Below are positions 43,721 through 52,140 of a stretch of DNA of 64,000 nucleotides, in pieces. The stretch lies in contig JANSYI010000025.1 of NCBI GenBank assembly GCA_024742475.1, forward strand, positions 1-64,000. Direction: 5' to 3'. A program made the position numbers and the translations under genes. Source of the DNA: a bacterium (lineage in GTDB: Bacteria > Myxococcota_A > Polyangia > Nannocystales > Nannocystaceae). Below the pieces are notes generated by a model. The model was given only the letters and a program-made list of their open reading frames with translations. It was not told the origin of the DNA and did no database searches. Numbering within the stretch: position 1 is the stretch's first letter; each line of letters opens with the position of its first letter.

Positions 43721-45255
43721 TCCGCGGTGGGGTTGGTCGTGTCGCACTCCGATGCCCCAGGGTCCACCACGTCATCGGCGCTGCCGATGTCGAGGTCCAC
43801 CGCGATGTTGGCGATCTGTGCCGACTGAGCGTTGAGCGAGACGATGGTGTCACGCATGGGCGCGGCAGCCTCGCCTCCGGCGTCCTGAATCATGACGTCG
43901 ACCGGCGTGCCGCCGCGCGCTGCCGCGTCGATGGCTCGATAGTGGGTCTCGGTCTCCGCGAGCGCTGCCGAGACCGCCGCTTCGAGATCCGCCGCGCCAA
44001 TGTCGGTGAGGTAGTCGTCGAGGCCGTACCCGCTGACCGCGTTGCCCGTCTGGTCGTCGCTGCCATCGAGCGTGCTGTCGTAGCCGGCGTACTCGCCGCG
44101 ATAGCTGTTCTGCACGCCTTCGGCGTTGAGCCAGATGTCGCGGTGCGTGTTGTCCGAGAAGCACGAGTGCTCATCTTCCTGCGAGTTCGCCGATAGCGAG
44201 ATCTGCATGCGCTCACCGCCCAGCTCGCCTTCGGACAGGGTGCCCATGCCGACGAGGATCTCGAGGAACTTGCCCTTGGCCGCGTCGATGTCGTCGACGG
44301 TCGTGAACGCGGTCCGGTACTCGGCGCCGTCGGCCCAGCCGTCGCGCACGCTTTCGAGATCCGCGATCAGCTTGGCGACCGCGACCTGCAGGTACTGACC
44401 GCGGCGGCGGCACAGGTCCACGCTGCCGTTGGCGGTCTCGCCGCTGGTGCAGGTGTCATCGGTCGCAAAGTCGGTGACCGGGCGCTGACCTGGCGTGGCG
44501 TCGCGGCTGCCGAGGGTGTCGGCGCTGCCGTCGGCGTTGAGATCTTGTCCCCACAGCAGGAACTCGATCGCGTGGTAGCCCGCGATGACGTCGTGCTCGT
44601 CGTCCGCCGTGGCGGTGTTCGACAGCAGCGCCGCGTCGATCGTGATGCCCGGCGAGTTGATGATGTTGTTCTCGGGGATTGGGCCTTCTACGCCAGTGGA
44701 GTGGTCGGTGACGTTGACCTGGTCGTCGCCGAAGTCGCTTCCGGTCACGACGTAGTCGATGAGTCCCTCGCCGAGCGGCCAGGCGTTGATGTCGCCCTCC
44801 GGACCGTCCTCGCCGTTGCCCGCGTCATAGTCGGTGTCATCGATGGGGCTCGCGCGGAAGCGGTACACCTCGGTCTGGCCGTAGGGCTCGCGGCTGACGA
44901 GCCATGCGTCCTTCGCGGCCTGCAGGTTCGCCTCGCTCGGGTCGGCGACGAGCGTGTCGATCGCCGCGGCAAGATCCTGCGCGGTGGTCACGGAGTCGGA
45001 GTACGCCGCGAACGCGATGTCGGCGTTGGTCTCGAGGACCTGCCGCATGAGGTCGAGGTCGTGCGCAACCGCGCCTTCGGTGTCACCACCGGAGCTGTCG
45101 GCCCCGGTCGGGTCGTCGGTTGCACCCGTGGGGTCGGTGGTGTTGTCGGTATCAGCGGCCGTGTCGTCTGCTGAAGACGAGTCGTCGCCGCAGGCGCTCA
45201 CGCCGAGCGAGAGGGCCACAAGAGCGGACATAGACCATCGGAGAGCGATAGGCAT
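43714..45255 (-). CDS. imelysin-family iron-regulated lipoprotein (IrpA-like)
   Basis: 513 residues. The signal ends in GVSAC, then a Thr/Asp/Gly-rich spacer to about residue 62. The imelysin core contains the metal-linked GYHAIEFLLWG (GxHxxE). The phrases DNTHRDIWLNAEGVQNSYRG and EYRTAFTTVDD match IrpA-like proteins. They bind iron in the periplasm or at the outer membrane and are induced by iron starvation. This is the first gene of the leftward module and has a strong Fur box 26 bases before its ATG. Confidence 0.93.
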   Translation of the reverse strand: MPIALRWSMSALVALSLGVSACGDDSSSADDTAADTDNTTDPTGATDDPTGADSSGGDTEGAVAHDLDLMRQVLETNADIAFAAYSDSVTTAQDLAAAIDTLVADPSEANLQAAKDAWLVSREPYGQTEVYRFRASPIDDTDYDAGNGEDGPEGDINAWPLGEGLIDYVVTGSDFGDDQVNVTDHSTGVEGPIPENNIINSPGITIDAALLSNTATADDEHDVIAGYHAIEFLLWGQDLNADGSADTLGSRDATPGQRPVTDFATDDTCTSGETANGSVDLCRRRGQYLQVAVAKLIADLESVRDGWADGAEYRTAFTTVDDIDAAKGKFLEILVGMGTLSEGELGGERMQISLSANSQEDEHSCFSDNTHRDIWLNAEGVQNSYRGEYAGYDSTLDGSDDQTGNAVSGYGLDDYLTDIGAADLEAAVSAALAETETHYRAIDAAARGGTPVDVMIQDAGGEAAAPMRDTIVSLNAQSAQIANIAVDLDIGSADDVVDPGASECDTTNPTAEC

Positions 45256-45280
45256 GCGGCCGGTATGCGCCCCCAAGAAA

Positions 45281-45295
45281 TGAAAATCAATATCA
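45281..45295 (-). promoter_or_regulatory. Fur box of the imelysin module
   Basis: Read leftward, TGATATTGATTTTCA matches the 7-1-7 Fur consensus TGATAATnATTATCA at 12 of 14 positions. It lies 26 bases before the imelysin ATG at 45255, in an A/T-rich patch unlike its GC-rich surroundings. Confidence 0.75.
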
Positions 45296-45359
45296 ATTAC
45301 CATTTCGAATCCGTGAGACTACGCGGAGGCGAGCACGCTCCGTGATCCCCCGGCGCGCG

Positions 45360-47372
45360 CTACAGCACCCCCGGCCGCACGATGACCAGGTCGAGCATGC
45401 CCTCGTCGTTGTGGGTGCTCATCAGCAAGGCGGCCCCGTTCCACGAGAACGCGTGCAGGTGCTTGGGCGCGATGGGGAGCTCGAACGTCGAGCGTCGCCA
45501 AGCCTTCGTCGCCGCCTCGTACACCTCGACCGTGGAGTCCGGCGCGAGCGTTCCGTCGGTGCCCTTCGAGGAGCCGGCGAAGATCGCGAGGTCGTCACCC
45601 ACGGGGACGAGGCTGCCAGAGAGTCGCTCCGCCTGCGGACAGGGGAACGGCCCCCACGACGCGCTCGCAAAGTCGAACGCCTCGCACGTGTCGACGAGCG
45701 TGAACCCCTCCTTCATGCCCCCCACGACGACGTACTGCTCCCCGTACTTCGCTCCCGCGAACGCTCGACGTGGCTCGGTCAGCGCAGCCCCGCTGTCGAC
45801 GAGGTCACCCGTGAGCGCCACGGGGGCCGACAAGATGGGCTGCTCGTGCCGGAACTGCTCGCCCTTGGGTCGCGACGGATCGTAGTCGAGCCCGCCGAAG
45901 ACCCACCACTTGCCCTCGGCCGCCGCGAGCCCGAACTGCGTACGTCCCCGTGGACCGGGCAGTGCGCCGCCTGCAAGCTGCCACGCGTCGTCCTCGGGGG
46001 AGTAGACGAACACCTCCGGGTGGCTCTTGGCCGCTTCGCCGTCGTGGCCGAAGCCCCCAAACGCATAGATGTCTCCCATATACGTCGCCACGGACATCGT
46101 CTGCCGAGCGACGGGGTAGTCCGCGATGTCGACCCACTCGAGCCGCGCCAGATCGAACCGGAACGCGTCGGACGTGAAGTGTTGGGGCTCGAAGTCGTGC
46201 TGTCCGAGGCTGTTGTTGCCGCCAAAGAAGTACACGCCGTCCCCGAGGATGGTCGCGCCCTGACGGTTCTTGCTCGGCATGGGCGAGGGGACCCGGACGG
46301 CGATCGCATCTTTGGCACGCTCGCCTGCAACCGGCTCTGCGATGCGAACGCGCGCGCCCGACTGCTTCGCACGAATGCCCCCGAGCGCCCACACCGTGCC
46401 GTCGGCGCTCGCGACGAGGCGGTGAAAGAAGCGCGGAAGCGCCATGCTCGACGCCTGCCCCCACGTGCCCTTGCCCGCGTCGTATTCGTGAACGACGCCG
46501 TCCGCACCGCTGGCGAACACGGTCGTCGCCGAGCCGACCGCTGCCATGCCGAACCCCTGACCGGGGAAGTCGGGTGCCTTCGTCCACGCATCCGTTGCCG
46601 GGTCGTAGACCTCGACCTCCTGTGAGATCTGCCGCTGTGCGTCCATGCCACCGAGGACGAACAGCTTTCCGCCCGCGGTCGCCACCGCCAACGCCCGTCG
46701 GGCAAACGGCGTCGGCTTGCGCTGCCACGTCGCGTCGTCCTTCGAGAGGTCGAGGACGAACATCTCCTTCGGCCACGAACCGTCCTTCGCCTCGTGGTCG
46801 AGCGTCCATCCTCCAACGACGTAGAGCATGTCGCCGATGACGACCGCGTCGTGGGAGCTGCGCCCCTGCGGCAACGCAGGCAGATCCGTCCAGGACCCGT
46901 CGGCCGCATCGAAGCGCTGCACGGTGTCGATCGACACCAACTCACTCTTGGACGCGATCGTGGCGTTCATCGCCCGCATGCCGCCGACGCGAACCATGCC
47001 CCGCGGGTGGGAGACCAGCGCCGCGCCCTGGACCTTCGGAACCTCCGATGCGATCGACCAGCGCTCGCCCGCGGGTGCCGAGCGGTCGTAGGCGAGCAAC
47101 TCGCCGTGCTGGTCCTTGGCCGAGTAGGCGTGCGGTACGCCCGAGTAGCCCCCGAGGACGTAGAGGATGCCGTCGTGTTCGACCGCTCCAAACGACGTCA
47201 AGCCGTGCGGGAGGACCGGCACGTTCGCGACGGTCGTGCTGGGCAGCGGCCGGGCCTCGTAGGGCCCCGGCTGCGCGGTCGCGACGACCGGGGGCTTCGA
47301 CGCTTCGTCCGCGCTGACGGAGGAACACGCGGCAGCAGCACTGAGGGCGACAAGAAGACGGCACTTTCGCAT
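45360..47372 (-). CDS. Kelch-repeat lipoprotein, probably iron-regulated
   Basis: 670 residues; signal ends in AAAAC. The mature part has at least seven Kelch blades, each with a doubled glycine after a hydrophobic strand: HDGILYVLGGY, GDMLYVVGGW, GKLFVLGGM, GDGVYFFGGN, GDIYAFGGFG, GKWWVFGGLDY and QYVVVGGM. Two beta-propellers are therefore likely. Such proteins bind partners or polymers at the surface. A Fur-like site 19 bases before the ATG suggests iron control, and it is divergent from the haem-uptake operon, so it may be a novel component of that system. Confidence 0.85.
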   Translation of the reverse strand: MRKCRLLVALSAAAACSSVSADEASKPPVVATAQPGPYEARPLPSTTVANVPVLPHGLTSFGAVEHDGILYVLGGYSGVPHAYSAKDQHGELLAYDRSAPAGERWSIASEVPKVQGAALVSHPRGMVRVGGMRAMNATIASKSELVSIDTVQRFDAADGSWTDLPALPQGRSSHDAVVIGDMLYVVGGWTLDHEAKDGSWPKEMFVLDLSKDDATWQRKPTPFARRALAVATAGGKLFVLGGMDAQRQISQEVEVYDPATDAWTKAPDFPGQGFGMAAVGSATTVFASGADGVVHEYDAGKGTWGQASSMALPRFFHRLVASADGTVWALGGIRAKQSGARVRIAEPVAGERAKDAIAVRVPSPMPSKNRQGATILGDGVYFFGGNNSLGQHDFEPQHFTSDAFRFDLARLEWVDIADYPVARQTMSVATYMGDIYAFGGFGHDGEAAKSHPEVFVYSPEDDAWQLAGGALPGPRGRTQFGLAAAEGKWWVFGGLDYDPSRPKGEQFRHEQPILSAPVALTGDLVDSGAALTEPRRAFAGAKYGEQYVVVGGMKEGFTLVDTCEAFDFASASWGPFPCPQAERLSGSLVPVGDDLAIFAGSSKGTDGTLAPDSTVEVYEAATKAWRRSTFELPIAPKHLHAFSWNGAALLMSTHNDEGMLDLVIVRPGVL

Positions 47373-47390
47373 GCCCTATCGGGACGCAAA

Positions 47391-47405
47391 TGAAAGTTAA
47401 AATCA
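47391..47405 (-). promoter_or_regulatory. Fur-like site before the Kelch gene
   Basis: Read leftward, TGATTTTAACTTTCA keeps 10 of 14 bases of the Fur 7-1-7 consensus. It is 19 bases before the Kelch ATG and lies in an A/T-rich patch. It is weaker than the other two sites. Confidence 0.5.
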
Positions 47406-47464
47406 ACCTGCTAACCGCCTCAAACGCCGCATTGCAACCGAAAGAATTCTCATGTTGACTTAAT

Positions 47465-47479
47465 TGAAAATCAATTTCA
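47465..47479 (+). promoter_or_regulatory. Fur box of the haem-uptake operon
   Basis: TGAAAAT-C-AATTTCA is a near-perfect dyad with only one mismatched pair and closely matches Fur boxes. It lies 12 bases before the first ATG of the rightward operon. A TTGACT at 47455-47460 could be the -35 box, which would place the Fur box across the promoter. Confidence 0.75.
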
Positions 47480-47490
47480 TTACATGCCGC

Positions 47491-47751
47491 ATGCAAACGA
47501 GACGTCTCGCGGTCGTGCTCGTCGCGCTGCTCGCATGCAGCTGCGCCAAGGATCTCGCTCGCGTCTCTTCGCCAGCGACCGGCTGTGCCCCCGACGAGAT
47601 CGACATCGAGAACATCTCGGTCGGTTGGGCAGAGACCAGCTGGTCGGCACGGTGCCGCGGCGAGACGTTCCACTGCGCGGGGGAAGACCTCGCCAGCTGC
47701 AGCCCCGACCGCGACGCCAGCTCTCGAACACCCTCCACCACGCAGCAATGA
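47491..47751 (+). CDS. small Cys-rich lipoprotein, first gene of the haem operon
   Basis: 86 residues. The ATG at 47491 gives a signal peptide ending in LLACSC. An in-frame ATG at 47464 would include the Fur box and is rejected. The mature part has six regularly spaced cysteines and a compact conserved-looking block: CAPDEIDIENISVGWAETSW, then SARCRGETFHCAGED. A metal, haem or disulfide role is possible. It overlaps the next ATG as ATGA. Confidence 0.7.
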   Translation: MQTRRLAVVLVALLACSCAKDLARVSSPATGCAPDEIDIENISVGWAETSWSARCRGETFHCAGEDLASCSPDRDASSRTPSTTQQ

Positions 47752-48707
47752 CCATGGCAGCTCGACTCCTGACCCCTCTTCTTTGTGTCTCCCTTCTCGT
47801 CCCAGGCGGCTGCGACGACGCCTCGGGCTCGGATGACGGCGCCTCGGGTGGCTCGACCTCCGACGGCGCGGGTACCGACGCCGACCCGACGGAGAACCCC
47901 ACGGGCAACTCCACCGAAGACCCCACCACAGATCCTACCGCCGGCTCGAGCACGACCTCCACGGACCCGAGCACGTCGGGGCCATCGAGCCAGACCGACG
48001 GCACCGAGGAGACGGGTGACCCCACCGACGAGCCAGACACCGACGACACCGGCGTCGGAGGATGCAGGGAGGAGGGCGTCCCTTGCGAAGACGAGATGAT
48101 CCTCGACCTCGGGCTCGTCGAGGGCACGATCAGCGCGGGCGCGGTCGAGAACTCCGCAGATGGAGACGGCTGGACGTCGGCGGTCGACGCCACCGCTGGA
48201 GGGATCGTCGAAGCACCGAGCAACCCGTGGGTCTACCTGCGATTCACCGACGACGGCCTGGTCAAAGTCGAGCTCGATGACCTGGACGCCTTGACGTCCG
48301 TGGACTGGGACATCGCAGCGAAGCGGTTCGGCATTCGGCTCAACAGCGGGTCGGGCGGACCGGGTTGCGTCGGCGTCGCCACGCTCGCCGACGACGACTA
48401 CGACACCATCGAGGCCGTCCCCGAGGACGTCGAGTACCGCGTCGAAGCCTTCTACGACGACGCGTGCGGCCTCGTCGATGACGGCTCGGGCGCGGGCGGG
48501 ACCAACTATGCCCTGACGCCCTGGTGGTTCTACCCCGGGTGCGTCGGCGTCTCGTACGTGCCGTTCGTCATCGAGACCGGCGAAGGCCGGCACGTGAAGT
48601 TCATGGTCGAGTCGTACTACGACAGTGGCCAGGCCGAGTGCAACGAGTCGGGCGCGATGGGCTCGGGCAGCGCCAACTACACGTGGCGCTGGGCGTACCT
48701 CGACTGA
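47748..48707 (+). CDS. HmuY-like haemophore lipoprotein
   Basis: 319 residues, ATGA overlap with the preceding gene. Signal ends with Cys22 (VPGGC). Residues 23-105 are a Thr/Asp/Gly/Ser linker. The HmuY-type domain (about 155-319) shows NPWVYLRFTDD, VKVELDDLD, SVDWDIAAKRFGIRLNSG and GHVKF-like GEGRHVKFMVESYYD. HmuY binds haem and passes it to a TonB receptor, and here such a receptor is encoded two genes on. Disulfides are likely (CVGV, DDACG, PGCVGV). The haem ligands cannot be named. Confidence 0.85.
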   Translation: MTMAARLLTPLLCVSLLVPGGCDDASGSDDGASGGSTSDGAGTDADPTENPTGNSTEDPTTDPTAGSSTTSTDPSTSGPSSQTDGTEETGDPTDEPDTDDTGVGGCREEGVPCEDEMILDLGLVEGTISAGAVENSADGDGWTSAVDATAGGIVEAPSNPWVYLRFTDDGLVKVELDDLDALTSVDWDIAAKRFGIRLNSGSGGPGCVGVATLADDDYDTIEAVPEDVEYRVEAFYDDACGLVDDGSGAGGTNYALTPWWFYPGCVGVSYVPFVIETGEGRHVKFMVESYYDSGQAECNESGAMGSGSANYTWRWAYLD

Positions 48708-50239
48708 TGCGCACGGCTGGGATCATTCTGGTTGCGACGCTCTGCCTCGCGCCGCGTCCAGCGTCTGCGGAAGACCGCCCCACAGAGGGCGGCCTGTGGT
48801 CGTTCGATGCAACCGACGTCGTCGAGTCGTGGGAAGAGGCCACCCAGACCGTGCGCGTGCACTACAGCGTCGATGGACCCAACGTCACGCGCCTCGACGA
48901 CCTCGACGACGACGGCGTGCCCGACTACGCGCAGGACGTCGCCGAACGCACCGCCGAGTCGATCGCGCTGTTCGTATCCCTCGGATTTCGCGCGCCCGTG
49001 CTCGAGGCTGCCATCGAGGAAGAACTCGGTGGCAGTCCAGCCTATGACGTCTACCTCGTCGACTTCGGTGGCGCCGCCGACGGGCGCTTCGGCGTCGACG
49101 GCTGCAGCAACGACGGGTGCGCCGGCTTCTATGTCGTCGAGAACGATTTCGCCGGCTACGGCTACGCGACGATCGAAGAGGGCATCACCACGGTGACGTC
49201 TCACGAGAGCTTTCACGGGGTCCAGGCGGCCTACAACTTCGTGCCCACGTGGGTCTCCGAGGGCACGGCCACATGGGCACAGCGACAGTTCGACGAGAAC
49301 TCCGCCGACTTCGTGCGCCTGTGCAACGGACTGCTCGCCGATCCCGGGCGGCCCGTCTACCAGCCGCCCGGAGGACCGGTGCCGTCCTTCGCCTACGGTA
49401 CCGCGCTGTGGTTCGATTTTCTCTCCGAGCGACACGACGCGGGCCTCATCGTCGACTTCTTGGACGCGATGCTCGACGACGCGAACGCAGAGTCGCCGCA
49501 GCTGGTCTTCGAGGCGCTCCTCACCCAGCGCGACGACGATCTCGAGACCGCGTGGGCCACGTTCGCGCGCTACAACCTCGCCACCGGGCGTCGGGCGGGT
49601 GTCGCCGAGAGCCACCCCTACGCCGGACTGCTCGATGGCATCGACCCCGATATCTCGAGCGGGATCATCGCCTCGGACGCCCGCTTCTACCCGCTGGCCG
49701 CCAACTACTACAACCTCCTGCATCCGGGCGGAGACGTGTGGTTCGTCGCTGACGACGCGCTGTTCGACGTCGCGTTCTCGCTGCACCCGGTCGGCGACTT
49801 TGCCGACGACGGCGCGATTGGAGAGCCGATTGCGACATGGAGCGTCGAGCAGCCCTCGGCACAGAGAATCTACGAGGACCTGCCCCAGGGCGGATACTGG
49901 ATCGTGGGCGCGCTGTCGGTCATCGCCGACGGCCCGGCCCGCGCCAACGTCTGCGTGAGTAACGACCCCGCCGCGCAGGGGTGCCCGGACGTGCCAGAGG
50001 GCGGGAGCTCGAGCACGGGCGTAGACGACGACCCCGTCGGCGACGAATCCACGGGCACCGGGCCCGACACAGCCGAGGACACCACGACGACCGACGCGCC
50101 GGACCCGAGCGGAGCAAGCACCGGAGCGAGTGCCCCTTCACAAGGCGGCGACGACGGCTGCGGATGCACCTCGGGACGCACGCCGTCGGCGTGGTGGGGC
50201 CTGCTCGTCCTGGGGGTACTTCGGAGGCGCCGCGCGTGA
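48707..50239 (+). CDS. secreted HExxH metalloprotease with MYXO-CTERM tail
   Basis: 510 residues, TGATG overlap with HmuY. Signal peptide (GIILVATLCLAPRPASA). The zinc site HESFH is at 166-170, followed at Glu185 (WVSEGTATW) by a third ligand 15 residues after the second His, as in gluzincins. The C-terminus has a Gly/Thr/Asp spacer, then GGDDGCGCTSGR, a hydrophobic stretch and RRRR: the MYXO-CTERM sorting signal, which holds proteins at the cell surface. The family resembles MXAN_6640-type putative metalloproteases. In an haem operon it could degrade haemoproteins and release haem (inference). Confidence 0.82.
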   Translation: MRTAGIILVATLCLAPRPASAEDRPTEGGLWSFDATDVVESWEEATQTVRVHYSVDGPNVTRLDDLDDDGVPDYAQDVAERTAESIALFVSLGFRAPVLEAAIEEELGGSPAYDVYLVDFGGAADGRFGVDGCSNDGCAGFYVVENDFAGYGYATIEEGITTVTSHESFHGVQAAYNFVPTWVSEGTATWAQRQFDENSADFVRLCNGLLADPGRPVYQPPGGPVPSFAYGTALWFDFLSERHDAGLIVDFLDAMLDDANAESPQLVFEALLTQRDDDLETAWATFARYNLATGRRAGVAESHPYAGLLDGIDPDISSGIIASDARFYPLAANYYNLLHPGGDVWFVADDALFDVAFSLHPVGDFADDGAIGEPIATWSVEQPSAQRIYEDLPQGGYWIVGALSVIADGPARANVCVSNDPAAQGCPDVPEGGSSSTGVDDDPVGDESTGTGPDTAEDTTTTDAPDPSGASTGASAPSQGGDDGCGCTSGRTPSAWWGLLVLGVLRRRRA

Positions 50240-52125
50240 GCGTCGTGCTCGCAACATGGCTGGCTGCCGCTCCGCAGCCCGCACCGGACGGCTCTGGGCT
50301 CGACGCGGAGAGCCGGACCGTCGTCGTCACCGCGACCCGCACCGCGCACGAGAAGAACGACGCTCCGATCGCCACCGACGTCTACGACCGACAGACCATC
50401 GAGGACACGGGGGCCGAGAACGCAATGGAGGTGCTCGAAGAGACCCCAGGCGTTCAGATCTCTCGCGGGGTCGGAGGCGCGGGCGTGCTGCTCCAGGGCC
50501 TCGACCCCAAGTACACGCTCATCCTCGTCGACGGGCAGCGCGTGTCGGGTCGCATTGGCGGCACGATCGATCTGTCGCGCATCCCCGCCGACGACATCGA
50601 ACGCATCGAGATCGTTCGTGGCCCCGGCTCGGTCCTCTACGGCGCTGATTCGCTGGCAGGCACGATCAACATCATCACGCGGCGCGCAGCGAAGCCCTGG
50701 GAGGCCGAAGCGCACTCGGCCTACGGCAGCTTCAACACCGTCGACCTCACCGGCCGCGTCGGACACCGAAGAGATCGCTACGCCGGATCCTTTTCGGCCG
50801 GCGTGCACAACACCGACGGATGGGACGCGGACCCATCCAACGAGAGCACGACGGGCCCGAGTTCGAGGCAGTTCGAGGCGAGCACGTCGCAGCGGTTCAC
50901 GTCCAAGGGCATGTTCGCGCTCGACGGCTGGGCGCAGTACCTCCAGCGCACCACTCGAGGCGTCGACGCGCTGGGCACGGGCGCGGTGTTCGACCGCGTC
51001 AATCGCAGCGAGACCATCACAGCCAACGTCACCCCCTCGGCGAGCTGGGACGACGGCGCCTTTCGGTTCACCGCGAGCTACAGCCTCTTTCGCGATCAGT
51101 TCTTCAACGACCAGAGGGGGTCGGACGCGCTCGACGACTCGCAAGACACCTTCGACCACATCGCGCAGGGCACCGCGACGCTGACGCAGCAGATCGAACG
51201 CCACGTCGTGACGGCGGGCGCGGATGGGCAGTTCGAGTTCCTCTCTGCCAACCGCATCGACCCCGGAAACGTCGGGCGACAGCGGTACGCAGTCTTCGTG
51301 CAAGACGAGTGGATGCCGCTCGAGGCGCTCTCCATCCTGCCGGGCGTTCGCCTCGACTACGACTCGCTCTTTGGCCTCTACCCGACGCCACGCATCGCTG
51401 TGATGGCACGCCCCAACGCGAAGTGGCGCCTGCGCGCCAGCTACGGGCGTGGCTATCGCGCGCCGACGTTTCGAGAGATGTACCTGCGGTTCACCAACGC
51501 CGGCGTCGGCTACCAAGTGCGCGGAAACCCGAGCCTCCAGCCGGAGACATCGTGGAGCACGCATGTCTCGGCGCAGTACTTCCCGTGGCGCTGGGTCAGC
51601 ATCTCGGTCGCGGCGTTCGACCACCGCCTCCAAGACACCATCGTCGTCGACACCGTCGACGACTCCGACGACGCCCTGACGCTCTTCGGCTACGACAACA
51701 TCGGCAACGCCGAGAGTCGCGGCGTCGAGTCGAGCGCCAGCGTGCAGTGGGGGCCCATGACGTTGGACGGCTCGTACACGTTCACCCACGCGCGCGACCT
51801 CGACTCGGGGCGTCGGCTTCCGGGGCGCGCTCGCCATCGCGGCACCGTCGGGGCTCGACTGCACAGGCGAGCGTGGGGCACGACGCTTCGCATTCGTTCC
51901 GCCATCACCGGGGCGCGTACGTTCTACGTCGACGAGAACGACGACGACGTGCTCGAGCCACTCGACAGCGCCCCGTTCGCCACGCTCGACGTCCGGCTCG
52001 CCCAGACCTTCACGCGATACGTCGAGGCGTACTTCGGCGTCGACAACATCCTCGACGCGGGCAACGCCACCGACAACCCGCTCGTGCCCCGCAGCTACTA
52101 CGGCGGAATCACCGTCCGCTACTGA
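50236..52125 (+). CDS. TonB-dependent haem receptor (HmuR/HutA-like)
   Basis: 629 residues from GTG at 50236, overlapping the protease stop as GTGA. The signal peptide is very short (VVLATWLAAAPQP). Plug: ENAMEVLEETPGVQISRGVG, VLLQGLDPKYTLILVDGQRV and ERIEIVRGPGSVLYGADSLA. The barrel shows the conserved LRASYGRGYRAPTFREMYLR and GNPSLQPETS seen in haem and B12 receptors, and ends in Tyr. Coupled to two HmuY-like genes and a Fur box, it should import haem from the haemophores. Confidence 0.93.
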   Translation: MSVVLATWLAAAPQPAPDGSGLDAESRTVVVTATRTAHEKNDAPIATDVYDRQTIEDTGAENAMEVLEETPGVQISRGVGGAGVLLQGLDPKYTLILVDGQRVSGRIGGTIDLSRIPADDIERIEIVRGPGSVLYGADSLAGTINIITRRAAKPWEAEAHSAYGSFNTVDLTGRVGHRRDRYAGSFSAGVHNTDGWDADPSNESTTGPSSRQFEASTSQRFTSKGMFALDGWAQYLQRTTRGVDALGTGAVFDRVNRSETITANVTPSASWDDGAFRFTASYSLFRDQFFNDQRGSDALDDSQDTFDHIAQGTATLTQQIERHVVTAGADGQFEFLSANRIDPGNVGRQRYAVFVQDEWMPLEALSILPGVRLDYDSLFGLYPTPRIAVMARPNAKWRLRASYGRGYRAPTFREMYLRFTNAGVGYQVRGNPSLQPETSWSTHVSAQYFPWRWVSISVAAFDHRLQDTIVVDTVDDSDDALTLFGYDNIGNAESRGVESSASVQWGPMTLDGSYTFTHARDLDSGRRLPGRARHRGTVGARLHRRAWGTTLRIRSAITGARTFYVDENDDDVLEPLDSAPFATLDVRLAQTFTRYVEAYFGVDNILDAGNATDNPLVPRSYYGGITVRY

Positions 52126-52140
52126 TCAAGGAACACCTTC

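Noticed and set aside
49870..51864. 664-residue leftward frame over the TonB receptor
   Set aside because: The forward strand has the receptor plug and barrel motifs; the reverse has none.
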